Below are positions 27,145-40,400 of a stretch of DNA of 64,000 bases, one piece after another. The position numbers and the translations under genes were made by a program. The number at the start of each line of letters is the position of its first letter. Position 1 is the stretch's first letter. The notes beneath the pieces are model-generated. The model was given only the letters and a program-made list of their open reading frames with translations, was not told where the DNA came from and did no database searches. This stretch comes from Wuchereria bancrofti (taxonomy: Eukaryota; Nematoda; Chromadorea; Rhabditida; Onchocercidae): positions 3,422,163 through 3,486,162 of the forward strand of contig SSBO01000009.1 of NCBI GenBank assembly GCA_005281725.1, read 5' to 3'.

Positions 27145-30100
27145 ATGGTGAGATGTCGAGCAAAATGGGCACTATCATTCCTTTTGCTTGCTTGGCTTAT
27201 AACTGTTGGCTATATCGTTTATCACAGTTATAACAGTTCTTTATTGAATTCGTTTGCGTCAATTCCTGCTCGTGGAATTTACACTGGTGCTGTTCTGCGA
27301 GAGGTAACACATTTTAATGTAATTTAGTCGGCCTTCATTACCAGCTATATTTCAATTGAAAGGCTTGAGGACTGTGGATTTAAAAGGGTGGAGTGGAAAT
27401 TTGTTATGTTTCATTAGTCTTTTTGAAGAATTCAAATAAGCTTTTATTAACAGTCTCCTGCATCAGACCAAAACTGATGCTGCATCGTGGCTGTAAGGGA
27501 GAGTATTTATGATGGAATTCTGAAATGATGAATGTTTTCTTCTATCCCTCCTTCACTAATAAAGGGTTGCATATGATATGAAGTGTTTGTATATGTGATA
27601 TGTAATGTCTACTGTTTCTTCCTAAAAGTCAAAGAATGACAATTTTTGGAGTGGCGGTTCGCTGAAAAACAATTTCTATCCCTGAAGATGTAAAAATTGC
27701 GATGGTCATGAAAATTGAATATCTTTTTTTAGAAATTTTGGCAATCTTTTGAAAAAGCTAGTACTAATTTAAAAAGGAATCAACTGAAGAATGCTATTGT
27801 TTACTCGAAACCGGAAAAAATTTTGAATTGGAAGGATTTTGACCATGAAGCCTTTTTGAAGAAGGGTGGTTTGCAACCAGGTGAAGACAGGTAATTCTTT
27901 TTTCTTTTTTGCAGTCTCCATTTTATAAAACAGTAAGCTGTACGTATTTATGAATTTTATTTGCTGAAATATGAACATAAAGAGATTGTTGTTTATTATA
28001 AAACTTTCATTGGTCCATTACGCCAGATTATTTTAAGTAACTGTTTGTTTAGACTGTGAAGGATTTGTTGAATATTTGTTATATAAGAACTTCGTTGTGT
28101 AATTAAATATAATAACAGAGATATAACAATTGATCGAATATACGGGTTGCATTATTTCATAGATATTGAATTAAAGACTCTTTTGCGTTCCCTTACTCCG
28201 TTCGCAGTAGTTGCACCACTAATGCAATGACGAAATAGTTTTTTTTTTCGTCTTTTGGACTAAAAATCACTTGGAGGAAAAAGAGAAATTTCTGTTGACA
28301 TGAAGCATGTGCCACAATATGTTGAATTCTTTAATGAACTATAGCTTCTTAAGATATGATTCCCAACCAAAAAATAGCTACATTACTGACGGATTATAAT
28401 TTTAGATACGCTGCAAATAAGTTTAATCAGGCTGCCAGTGATGCAACAAGATGGGATCGCGATATTATCGATTCCCGGGAAACAAGGTAGATTTGGAATT
28501 CTTATTCGGTGTCCTTAGTCGAATTCATTTACCGCTGTTAATTTCTTACTAAATTTTAGATTTTATAAAGAGAAACTATGAATTTAGAATGATGTTTTAA
28601 AATGATGTTTTAGCTTTTAAAGTTTTTATTGAATAGAAAATTGGGAATGGATTGGTTTCTTTTTCCACTCTTCATTTTGGAAATCTGTGAAAGAGACAAA
28701 ATACCGACGATTTCTAAAATTGCTTCAAAAGCAGCTTCTTATAAGCAATAAATAAGAAAACTATAGCGGGATTCCAAATTTCAGTTGTGGGACTCCGATA
28801 TACAATGTAGAAACTCTACCGTCAACTTCAGTTGTAATAACTTATCATAATGAGGCACGCTCGACACTACTGCGTACTATCGTCAGTGTATTCCTTCGAT
28901 CCCCACCACAATTACTTCACGAAATTATTCTTGTTGATGATTTTTCAGATGACAGTAAGTGTGTTAATTGAAACGAATTTCTTGCAGAGTAAGATATTTT
29001 GTATTTTATAACTTTTAAAATATTTTCAAATATGAAAATGTGGATCATGGCATAATTGAATAGGGATGACCACGTTCATTATAAATTGTCGATTGACATT
29101 GTGGATTTTTTTTAAGATTGTTTCACTTGTAATATTAGGAATCTATGAGTTTTGAGCCTCCTGACAATAACAAGTTGTATTTTCATGTCCAATCTTACAT
29201 TAAATATCGCATAGTTTGTATTAGTATTTGAAGAATTGTGTTTAAAATTTTTATAGGCATGGTACTTTTTAAAATATACTTTAGCAAACTTATTTTAGTT
29301 ACGATTGGAACAGATTTGCTGCCAATAGAAAATGTTGTTGTTATAAGAAATACAAAACGTGAAGGTTTGTTCGAAATTTAGAATCTGAAAATTTGATTTA
29401 ACATTTTAAAAGATGATACTACAACCACTCAAAAAATTTTTTTTCTTTGTTAAAGTTAACTTTCAAAGTTTGTCAGAAGGCTGGATTATAAATAGTGGAA
29501 ATTTAGAAACCTGACAATTATGATTGAAACAGAAATTTTAAAAAGTATCGTTATTTCAAATCTTGGATCTTGAAATGATTTAAATTAAATTCTAAAAACA
29601 GGTGCAAAGTGTGTGTTGTTTTTCGCTATTCAGCATTTTTTTTATTAACAAATTTAAGGTTTGATAAGATCACGTGTAAAAGGATCAACATTGGCGCGTG
29701 CCTCAGTGCTTACTTTCTTGGATAGTCATTGCGAATGCAATGTGAACTGGTTAGAACCACTTCTTGCACGTGTTAAAGAAAATCATCGAGCCGTCGTTGC
29801 TCCCGTTATTGATATTATCGACAAAGATACGTTCAAATATATTGCTGCGAGTGCTGATTTAAGAGGAGGTCTCACTTCTTTTCGGATCGTTAGAAAATGC
29901 ATCATTGCGACCGAAATGTGTAGGTAATGCAAGGAAGAGTATTGTTCACTGTTGTGGAAATGAGACACATCGATATCAAAAAATTCCGCAAATACTTTAA
30001 ACTGTTTTGTTTTTTATACAGTTTGAATCCATTTCTCATCTTGCCTAGGATTTGAATGGAATCTCATCTTTAAATGGGAATATTTGTTGGGCAAGTTACG

Positions 30101-32711
30101 AGATGATCGACATGCACAACCTACGGCACCTATAAGGTAGATCCTCTTCCTTAAATCCTTTAATTCTACGATTGTTTTCTACATGTGAAATCATTTTTCG
30201 CACGACCTAAAGCACCAAGGAAGGAATGTGGTGATGCTTTTTAGCAACACTTTTTCCCAGATTAATTTTTAGGTTGATGAATCAATGTTGTAGTAGACAC
30301 TTTATTCTTTAAATTTGATTCTAGGTTTTGTTAGATTAATGTTAGGTAGTTAAGATCTTGATTATGTCATATGTGTTTCATTGTTTCGTTTATAAAGCGC
30401 TTTATTCTGGTTTTAGGACGCCAGTAATAGCTGGTGGTTTATTTATGATCCAGAAAGACTGGTTTGAAAAACTAGGCACATATGATGAAGAAATGGATGT
30501 TTGGGGTGGCGAAAATCTTGGTTGGTTTATGAATTCTTCTTCAAGTTTTTATAAGGGTCCCAAGGTTATGAAGTCTGGAATAAAAGTCCATCAAAAATGA
30601 TATAGGATTAAAGCCTTTTCTGAACCTAATCAATAATGAGATTGGTAACTCACAGGTTGAAGATGCAAAATAACGTGAAATAGTAAAGTCGGAAAGTATT
30701 TGGTTTCGAATTGTCCTGCAGGCATTGTGCCATTTCTTATTAGTCTCAGTGAGATTTAGGATTTAGCTGTAGTGAGATTTAGCAACTTTAATTGTCTTAT
30801 TTACTAACAAGAACAAAAACATGTCTTTTATTATTGTTGTTCTTTCATATTTGATATGTTTTATTTGATGAGTTTATTCTCCAGTAACTATATATGCAGA
30901 ACTGTCATTTCGTGTGTGGCTGTGCGGCGGTTCATTGGAAATTATTCCGTGCAGTCGAGTTGGTCATGTGTTTCGGAAACAACATCCTTATACTTTTCCT
31001 GGTGGCAGCAGCAATGTTTTTCAAAAGTGAGCTTTCGTTAAGGTTTTTTCCATGCTATGAATTCATGGTTGCAGAGTTCTCTATTTGGGCCGATATTTAT
31101 AGCTATTTCGCAGACATTGAGATTAATACAAGCTTATTTTTGTAGAAATACAAGGCGAGTCGCTGAAGTATGGCTAGGCGATTATAAGCACCTCTATTTG
31201 AGAAAAGTACCATCTGCTCGATATGTTAATTTTGGCGAGTAAGTGTTTTTTATTGTTCATATTTTAATTGGAAATTTTAATTTCTTACAGTGATCATTTT
31301 ACTTTATTTTATTTTTTTTTTGTTGCAGCATCACGGCGAGATTGGATCTAAAGAAAAGGTTGCACTGCAAGGATTTCGATTGGTATTTAAAAGAGATTTA
31401 TCCTGAGTTGACGTGCGTTTTTTTTTTTTTTTTTTTTTTTTTTCACAGTTTCTTGTTTATTTTCTGTAAGGTTTTTCTAAATGCAAACACACGTTCATCA
31501 TTAAAGGTGAAGTGGTTTTACTGACGTTAAATATATGTTCATTTTCGTCGTTCTAAAATGATTCAACAAATTAGGCTAAAAAAGAATAAGGTTGATAAGA
31601 AACTGGTGAAGATTATTTAATTTCTTCCTAAATAAAGCGTCTGAAGGCGAAAATTTGGGCTAATGAAAGAACAGAAGAATCCCGTGTAACTATGCTTGAA
31701 AGTGGAAAAGATATGATAAAAAGTGAAATTTCCTAAAATTTTTATTCAGAATTCCCTCAAAAGAGCAAGGACGATACCTGACGTTCAGGCAAGGGAAAGT
31801 TTGTATTGACTCTTTGGGTAAGCATACAGCTTTATCATCCGTCGGTATTTACCGTTGTCATGGTACAGGAGGAAATCAGGTATGATTTGATATGAGACAA
31901 GATTTTATTGTTTGGAAGTGGATATGCATTTTATTGAAATTCTAAGTCTCTGCTAAACTGGAATCAGTGCAGTCTGAAATACCGAGATTAACTTTACATT
32001 TGGTGCTCATTCAGGTTTTTTTTTTTTTGAACTTAATAATTGCCAAAGCAATCGACAGAATGCCTGCATCTAAGTTCGTATAAGTGATTCCAGTTTCTAG
32101 CAAGATCTTATGGAACCTGACTTCTTATACTGTTTTAAACGGAAGTCATGTGCTGCTCTGATTGATTTTATTCATTTATATGAAGTAGAATAAGGCTTGA
32201 AATTGCTCAGAAATGTTTTTTTTTTTCTTTTTCATTTTATAATTTTAATAATATGTGTAAAACTCTTATAGGAGTGGGTATTAAATGACAAATTTGGTGT
32301 TTTGAAGAGTCCATATTCAAAATTGTGCATAACGGATGATGAAAAAGGAACGCTTATTCTACACTATTGTAATATGGTCAGTATTTTTCTGTCCATTATT
32401 ATTGAAGTTCAAGTCATAATTTTATCTTACTCAGAATGTATAAAGCCATTTCGGGTCATTTGTGGCTTTGATTTATTGATATTTCATTAATGATTCTTTG
32501 TGATAAACTATATATCAATTTTACTACACTGTTACAGACTAGGGGGAGATGGATTTTGGATGAAACAAACGGAAGACTGCTCAAAAATAACCAGTGTACA
32601 GCTTTGCTGTTGTCAAGTTCTGGTGATCGAGATAACGTTCTGGTTTTAATGCCATGTGATGTTACGGATGAACGGCAACGCTGGATATTTGAGAAGCCTC
32701 CAGCATTTTGA
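27145..32711 (+). CDS. Polypeptide N-acetylgalactosaminyltransferase, GALNT2-like
   Basis: This Golgi type II membrane enzyme transfers GalNAc from UDP-GalNAc to Ser/Thr and so starts mucin-type O-glycans. Exons are 27145-27303, 27733-27890, 28406-28486, 28785-28954, 29299-29364, 29659-29868, 30049-30136, 30417-30520, 30900-31026, 31146-31238, 31329-31412, 31750-31879, 32272-32376 and 32538-32711. Phases agree and give 582 residues. A signal anchor spans about residues 9-25 after a basic N-terminus. The GT-A domain has [17 protein letters not shown], the metal-binding DSH (D233, H235), IAGGLF and WGGEN (340-344), then SCSRVGH-type CSRVGHVFR. From about residue 447 a ricin-type lectin domain has QxW-type repeats (NQEW, RGRW, RQRW). 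YAANKFNQ and the overall length point to the GALNT2 group (C. elegans GLY-4 type) rather than GALNT1 or GALNT7. The exon ending at 31412 is followed at once by a 26-T tract. Confidence 0.95.
31418..31443 (+). repeat. 26-nt poly-T tract in a GALNT intron
   Basis: An uninterrupted T run starts 6 bases into the intron, right after the donor GTGCG. Its length is likely polymorphic or prone to assembly error. Confidence 0.9.
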
Positions 32712-34800
32712 TTTCATGTTCGTGCAATATGAATTTTGCAGTAGACTTTCTTGTAAAAATATCTATTTTAGTAGATCTGTTTTTAAACTTTGTTGAATTT
32801 GTTTGGTCTGGAACTTTTCAGATCAGGTGCTGTCTTTACCGTTTTTGCTTTCATTCAAATTGGTATCTGAAGACCAGTGAATAATGGTGTTCATGCATTT
32901 TCATTCATGTTAATTAGTTCCAAAGTTTAGTTGAGATTTCTGATTCATTCGATATTTAAACTTCTGTTAATCTGAACGGCTTAGTCTTTACTAGCAACAT
33001 GTTCAGGTATCTTTCTTCAGGAGACCTTTAAATTTCTTTCGGTGTTAAATGTTACTTTTATTTCATCTATTTTCCACGTATTGTATTTTTCTGCAAAACT
33101 AACGTGCTTCAAATCGGTGTGTGAGTAATGTGTAGTTTCGATGGGAACTTCACGTCTTTATTTACTTAAGCTGCATAATTTATTTTGCTCAGAAACTCTC
33201 AATTATGAGTAGTGGATTGTGTCCTCTCATACGATTTTTTTGTTATTTTGTTACTTCATCTTCCTTCGAAAAGTGAATTTTTTGCGAATTGTATGCTTTT
33301 TCTGAATGCGTAAGTAGAGAGTTTTTTTTTCCTTCAAAAGAGGCGAAATTTTTGGTCAAAATGAAGGACAAGTGTTGTAATTTAGCTTCTCTAAACTTGT
33401 TTTCTTCAAGTTTGATTTGCAGATATCATAGTTACCATTTTATCTCCGTTTGGGATTGGGTTTTTTCCAACAATTAAGTCTTATCAGCTATGATAACTCC
33501 ATGGAGACTAGCCATTTTAATAAAGATAATTTTATTGAAAATAAAAACGGTCAAAAACAAAGCTGTAGTAATGAAGAATTGGATCCATTGGAAGGGTAGG
33601 TAGCAAATTATTGAAATTACTTGCCATTCTTTCCGAATTTTTTGCTGAATTTTTCATTTTCTTTATGTATTGTTCAAAGCTAAGCCAGTGAATTTTATAT
33701 TTTTGCTTGTACAGCTCAGCGTCTTCTATATTTTCTTTAATCCGGTATATTTTAATTTGCCTCCTCTAGTCTTATGCTTATTGGATTTTTACAGACTATA
33801 TAACCAGTTTCATATTCTTTATTCAGTACTCATTTCTTATTCTTTATACAGTACGTCGCGTTTTGTTTAGAAAAATTAGGTCTTAATGAGTCAGCATGCT
33901 ATGGATCAGTTTATTCTGCTGATTTCGTGGATTAATTTTTAGGATTTAATTGGGAATTCACCTCAGAAAATATAGTTAATTTCTTAATGAACTGTCTTGC
34001 CACACAGAAGTTGTTAGTTTATAGAAAGATTAGCGAATGTGCTGCTGATTCATGCCGATTGCAAAATTAGCTGAGGTTATAGAGGCATATGGAATAAAAC
34101 AAACATGGAAATATGAAGCACATGTCTAATGTCCAGTGTCAGTCTTACTATGGTTATGAGATGAGAATGTTTTTTAAAAATTGTGACATTATTACGCAAC
34201 AATCTTTGATTAATTTTTACTCATGTTAAACCCACGTAGTATGTCAATGTTTGATATACATAAATTATGGTTTCGTTGTAATTTTAAATAAAAAATTAAA
34301 ATTTGCGTTCATTAAGGATTATTGTTTTTATAATTTTCATATGTGTTGTTGAGGTCATATTACTGTGGCAAATTTTGTGGTGTTATTGTCATTATCCAAG
34401 AGATGATATTCCTTGATTAAGAGTTGGCATAGCGAAGTAATTTCATTGGTCTTTGCTTCTTTGTTTACTGATTCTTACGGTATATAGAAATCCGTAAATT
34501 CTGCCATTTAACCTTACCAGAAGCAAGCGAAGGATTACAAAATGTTTAGATTCAGACAGTTTTAAAATGCACATATGGAGGTGATTTCATGAAGGAATAT
34601 GTGGTATTTGCACAGTTCACGAAAATTCACACACTATTTAACCACATGTTTTTGTGTGCATTAGTACTTAGGCGTTAATTAATTACCTCTGTATATTTGC
34701 TAGAACTCTTTTGGTTTGACTAAAAACCCTTCCATTTGGTGGAATTGATGTTTGGATTTTTTATTCATGATAGAATGAAATTTATTATTGCAGATAGTAA
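32712..34800. other. Intergenic region between the GALNT and TMED genes
   Basis: Mostly AT-rich 3' UTR and spacer. One possible short first exon or small ORF (33501-33599) follows an acceptor-like TTATCAG. No conserved motif was found elsewhere. Confidence 0.5.
34792..34793 (+). other. Putative SL trans-splice acceptor of the TMED gene
   Basis: TATTATTGCAG ends 7 bases before the ATG at 34801, which begins a complete signal peptide. Confidence 0.6.
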
Positions 34801-36263
34801 ATGTCAGCGCTGTTGCTTCTGGTAACTTTATTGTGTAGTTCGGTGCGCGCTTTATATTTCCATATCGCTGAAACTGAGCGGAAATGTTTCATTGAGGAAA
34901 TACCTGATGAAACAACTGTGATTGGTAATTACAAGGTGATGTTATATGACCCGAACACGAAAGGTTATGGTGAGTATCCGCGAATTGGCATGCATGTCGA
35001 AGTTAAAGATCCAGAAGATAAGGTAATCTTTACTTAGTCTTGTAAGTGAACATGAATTATGGATTGTGGAAATAAATTGTTCAAAAATCTAGTCGACGTG
35101 GTGAAGTTTTCCCATCAATGTTTGAAGATTCAGTTCGCTTCAGTTCTGTATTTTGTTCTTTCAAATACACTGATGTATCTGTAATGCAGAACATACGCTT
35201 CCTAGTAATGTTAGGATTAAATTTATTTCTAATGAATGATGTGGAAAGGTTTTGGTTGTAATGGTTTTTGTATTGCTTCATTAGTTTAAAATTTCTTTTC
35301 ATACGATAGCTTCATACGACAGAGAATCATATGTTACTTAATCATTTAAATAATATAATGAAAAGTTTAAATTCCCTTTACTGCTTACTACATTTCAGAT
35401 AATCTTGTCAAAATTATATACCAGTGAAGGACGATTTACATTTACCTCCCACTCACCTGGAGAACATTTCATTTGCTTATATTCGAATTCAACTTCTTGG
35501 TTTAGCGGCGCACAGTTGCGGGTATACCTTGACATTCAGACTGGTGAACACACTCAGGACTACGAGCAAGTAATATTAATTATTATTTATTCATGAACGA
35601 AAGCAGTATTTCGAAAGTTACATTACTCTTTAGTACTTTGATCAAATTTTGTAGCATTTCATTTAGAATTTCACTTGATATAACGCAAATCTTTTTATAA
35701 TGTTCAGCAACCTACTGTTAAATTCCTGTATTTTGCAGGAGCTACCATCAGTTTGTCATAAATCTGTCAATTTGTTATAAATCTATATTAAAATACATAA
35801 GTCATTTTAGGTAGCCGCAAAAGATAAGTTGAATGAATTACAGCTGCGAGTTAGGCAGTTACTTGATCAGGTTGAACAAATTTCGAAGGAACAGAATTAT
35901 CAGCGGTACAGGTATGCATGTCATCACTTTCAAAGTGTTTGAAAAATTGTAACATTTGCTATAAAGAATAGCAGGATTCTTTTAATACTGTGTATCACAA
36001 TACATAGTATGTATAATTAATTGGGCTTTCTGAAAGCTGTTAAATTTATGTATGTCAGTGGTTGCAATATTCTCAGTTCATCTGCTTTCTCCTACTTGCA
36101 ATTGTGAATTAATTTAAGGGAAGAACGTTTCCGGCAGACAAGCGAAAATACGAATTCACGAGTGCTGTGGTGGTCCATTGCACAAACAATTGTACTATTA
36201 TTAACCGGAGCTTGGCAAATGCGTCATTTAAAGGGATTCTTTGAAGCTAAAAAACTTGTTTAA
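34801..36263 (+). CDS. p24/TMED cargo receptor, TMED4/TMED9 (p24-alpha) type
   Basis: This is a single-pass ER-Golgi transport receptor that cycles in COPI/COPII vesicles. Exons are 34801-35022, 35399-35569, 35811-35911 and 36119-36263, giving 212 residues, the usual family length. Residues 1-17 form a signal peptide ending SSVRA. The GOLD domain starts at [12 protein letters not shown], and its two conserved Cys lie in ETERKCF and FICLYS. A coiled-coil stretch rich in Gln and Leu ([13 protein letters not shown]) follows. One transmembrane segment covers about 178-198 ([16 protein letters not shown]). The cytosolic tail ends GFFEAKKLV, with the FF (COPII) and KK (COPI retrieval) signals and the exact C-terminus pattern of the alpha subfamily. 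It follows the GALNT gene, also a secretory-pathway gene, but a functional link is not implied. Confidence 0.96.
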
Positions 36264-37449
36264 TCACCGCTTACCTTTAGATTTCATTTTTGCATGCTAC
36301 TAGGTTTTATATTTGTCTTTTGGGACTAAATGCTTTTAGAATTTCCTTTTTGTCAGATTGTCAGAAAATGGAAATTATTTTTTTTTTTTTGTCTTGAAAA
36401 TTGTAGATAGTTATTTGACGTTTTTTATACTTCTATCATGAAGGAAGCCATGGGAAGGACTTCTAAAATTCATTAAGAATAACTTTTCGATTGTGAGGTA
36501 CTAATTGTAAATTGGTGTTGATGTTATTGTTTTACCTGTTGTATTCTAATAGTTTTTTGGATGTTTACTATAGATTTGATCAAAATATGTTAGTAACTAA
36601 CTTTATTTATTAAAAGTCACAATTAACAGAACCGAAACAGGAGTACGATCTGAGGCAAATGATGGATTTAAATGATGTCGCAGTGATCCAAAATATCAAT
36701 AAGGCATTAATGCCAAGAAAACACGATTAAATATTGGTTTTTATATGAATTGCATATTGCATATTTTATTGGTACAACTTTGTCATTGTTCCGTTTGTTG
36801 CTGAAGCACTGAATCATGTTCTTACGCATCTAAGCTCTTCCATTCTGATCTGCGTTATTCATCAAATGATGATTTTCGTGAAAAATCAATGTTCGTGTGT
36901 AATACGAACCTGTTGTTTTCGATATCATTTTTTCCATCGTTCGTAATATTTGGAGCTTTCCGATTAATTCTTCTTATTTTTATATCCCATTCTACTAATT
37001 TGATTTTTGGTTTACATTTGGGCTGTATTTTTCATGGTTGTTATTCAGTTCTTTATTGATTCACCTTTAAGATATTTTTTTTTTCTGCAAAAAATAGCAG
37101 TATTTGGCAATGTTCGTTTGTTTAAATTACGGGAAGCAGTTGGTATTTTTTCTGCATTTCAAAAGTTTTATCAGCATAAAGAACGGGAAGTAACTGCTTG
37201 GTGTTTAGAGATCTATGGGATAATTGTTTTACTGTCCGCATTTTGAAACATTTGAACCTAATTCTTCGTTGCTTTGCAAAGCGAACTGAGCATCAATGAT
37301 ATGATGGGATTAGTTGTTTGCAACATCTCTTTAACCGATCGTAGATACAAGTAACAAGACAGCACTTGGCCAAGATTTAAAAGTTGGAAAGATGAGGTAT
37401 TGCTGACCGTTGGAAAGGTAAAAATTGCAAAGGTTTTACAGGAATATTA
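36264..37449. other. Spacer between the TMED and SDR genes
   Basis: This 1.2-kb AT-rich stretch is TMED 3' UTR plus spacer. No coding motif was seen. It ends in TTTTACAG at 37434-37441, just before the next start codon. Confidence 0.55.
37440..37441 (+). other. Putative SL trans-splice acceptor of the SDR gene
   Basis: TTTTACAG ends 8 bases before the ATG at 37450. Confidence 0.6.
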
Positions 37450-40400
37450 ATGTACGTTCCAAAATGGATGAGAACGAGGGTATCAAAGGGTTGGATGGTG
37501 GTACTTGCTGTGAGTGCAGGTGCTAGTGGTGCCTACTACAATTACTTGTATGTTTTTTTTTAATGGGAATATGCTTTTTCCATGTAAAGGTATGAGGATC
37601 AAGATATTGAAATGTTTATGCTTTTTACACTGAAAAACTTTGTTTTAGCAAAAAAGTTTATTACAAATGTATGAGTTGTGCAAAGATGTCCTAACAAAGG
37701 TGTTTTATTTTTACGTTGTTATATACATGGCAGCATTTCAAACATTATTCAGAGAAAGTTTGAATAGCTTTCCTCTCCCACAATTATTTTGTGAGCAGAA
37801 AATACGTGTTAATAGATTGATGTAAACATGTTCCTCAAAAGTGCATGTTGCTGAATGATAATTACATTGTTTCAATTAAGGTATAACTATTTCCAGCACT
37901 TTTCAATTAAAATACTTTTAAAAGTGTTAATTTGCTTGATTTTAGTTATGGTAAGCCACACGATAATTATAAATTGGAACATGATTTGGTGAATAAAACA
38001 TACATCGTTGTGGGTGCTTCTTCAGGTATTGGCAAAGAAACAGCCAAAGAATTGGCAATGCGAAAAGCAAAAGTAATTATGGCTTGTAGGTAGGATCATA
38101 TGTCATTATTAATATAGTTGTTAAGTAAAAATTGCTAGTGTAACACAATGTTTGCCAAGAATGTTTGAAATTAAGGATAGAAAAACAATTTACACCAAAT
38201 GGCTGTTTTGAAAACAAATGTTTGGACTGCAACAAGACATACTAATTTAACATTTTGGCGTTGGAGTCATCATTTATTAATGTTCAAAGGTTCTGAGATT
38301 AGCCTACAAATGCAGAGATAAAGATATCAAGCGACATAAGATAATTACTCATACTTCAAATTAAGCAGCTTTACAGGAATAATCGTAAATGTATTGAAGT
38401 TCGCCGAAACTTAGTAATAGCAACAAAAAATATGGAGATTTATTGTAGACGTTTAAATTTGGAAGACTTTAATTCAGTACGAGAGTTTGCTCTCAAACTT
38501 AACACAGGTAAGATTAGCTAATTAAAAAGTTATTTCTTGTAGCATATCTCTGTTTTGGCATAGAAATGGAAATTCTGGAATTTTGTTTTAAAAAATAGAT
38601 TTTTCTAAGCATTCCATAAATTATAGAAACATTTAAAAAGAACAAGAAAGTTTTCCAGTCATTAAAGTATTTATTAAACGAATATTACCGGTAGAATAAA
38701 GCTTTAGTTTCGAAGAACTGATGCACATCAATGTCTTCCTGCAAAATGGTTTATTCTTATAGGTAAAGGAAATATAGAACAAATTGACGGTATAGTCTAC
38801 AGTGCAGCTACCGCAGAATCTAGTCGGCAAACGAATAAGGTTAATGATATCATTAAAAAAAATCCTCAACATTATGTTTCTGCTGTTTCATTCTTTAAAA
38901 GTCTTTATTTTGTTGAGCTTGAACTTTCGGACTTTATTATTTGCGCTTGAATTCTCGTCAGCAACTTGAAAATTTTAATCGTTGAGTGTTACCATGCTAT
39001 GTCGAAAGCGATTGATCCATGATTTATGTTTCGCCATGAATTCTCCATTCTACCATAAAATAAGCAAAATAGTTTGACGATTAGCATCACGAACCTTTTC
39101 AAAGAGCTGTTTTTATTATCAATATTTTTCATAGTACTGTGTTACATGCGTACTATTGTGTTACATGCATACTACTGTGTTACATGCGTTACATTGATTT
39201 ATTCATGATTTTGATTACTTCAATACACAGCTTCTTTGCAGCATTACATCGAGCGCACATTTGCGACAAATCATTTGGGACCGTTTTTGTTAACATCATT
39301 ATTGTATGATCGACTGAGGAAGCAGTCAAGTCCGGTTCGCCTCGTGTTTTTGAATACTTCAGATCTAAACCTGTAAATTATCTATTTCATTTTTCAAAAT
39401 TTGTATTTCATTTGCTACTTTGCTGGACATGTCATGTGAAGGATTTCTGCTATCCTCTTTTTTGTGGAAGATGCCTGTTTTATTTAGCCTAACATCTTTT
39501 ACAGAGATGAGTTAAATTTTGATGATTTAAATTCGGCAGACTTAACGAAGTGGCTAAAATCTCCTGAGAAAGCCAGAAAGGATGCTTACTATCAGAGTAA
39601 ACTTGCTTTGGCTCTTTTCGTGAAATCGTTGTCGGAAAAGGTCAAAAGTCAGTTTTTTTCAAGGAGGCTAAACTCACTACAGTCCTTACTCTTTCTAAAT
39701 TAGAAGTCCATGTATATGTTTCCTGATTTTTTGCCTTTTTCTTAAGTGAGAACTGAGAAATGGTTGTCACTTTGAGAGTTACATTGCAAAAATGAACTTG
39801 ATAAGCAGAGGATAAAGCAAAGCTAGGTGTCACTATTTACTTTTGGACCATTTGGGGTTATTCATTTGTTTCTTTTTTTAGATGGTGCAGTCCATTCCAA
39901 ATTGCTTTTAATGATTTTATTCCAGATACAAATCTACGAGTTACGATGGTTGATCCAGGTTATACAAGAACTGACTTATTTTATCGTTTGGAAGCAGCCG
40001 ATAACAGAATATTTTTTATACGGTGGTGTAAGTCTCTGAAAAGGTAATTTTTTGTGGATCTACTCGAAAATTTTGAAAAGGTCTTCTTAGTTATTTGACT
40101 TTTCAAAAAAGTGGGGATTTTACAGATGGGTTTATGGACTCGTTGCTGCACAATCGGTTAGCGATGCCGTTCGTCCCGTATTATATGCGCTTGTGGACGA
40201 AAAGATGGAAGGCGTGAACGGGACTTTTATGAAGTTAGTTTTGTCAGAAAGTTTTGAAATCTTTAAGTAACTTTGTCCCACATGCCTGTTCTTTCATGCA
40301 CTGTCTTTTTACTTAACTCTTCCACATTTTTGCATTCTGTTAAAATTAGGAAGTTTTTTTTTCTTAAGTTTTTTTATAGCTCAATTAGAAGTGAACTACC

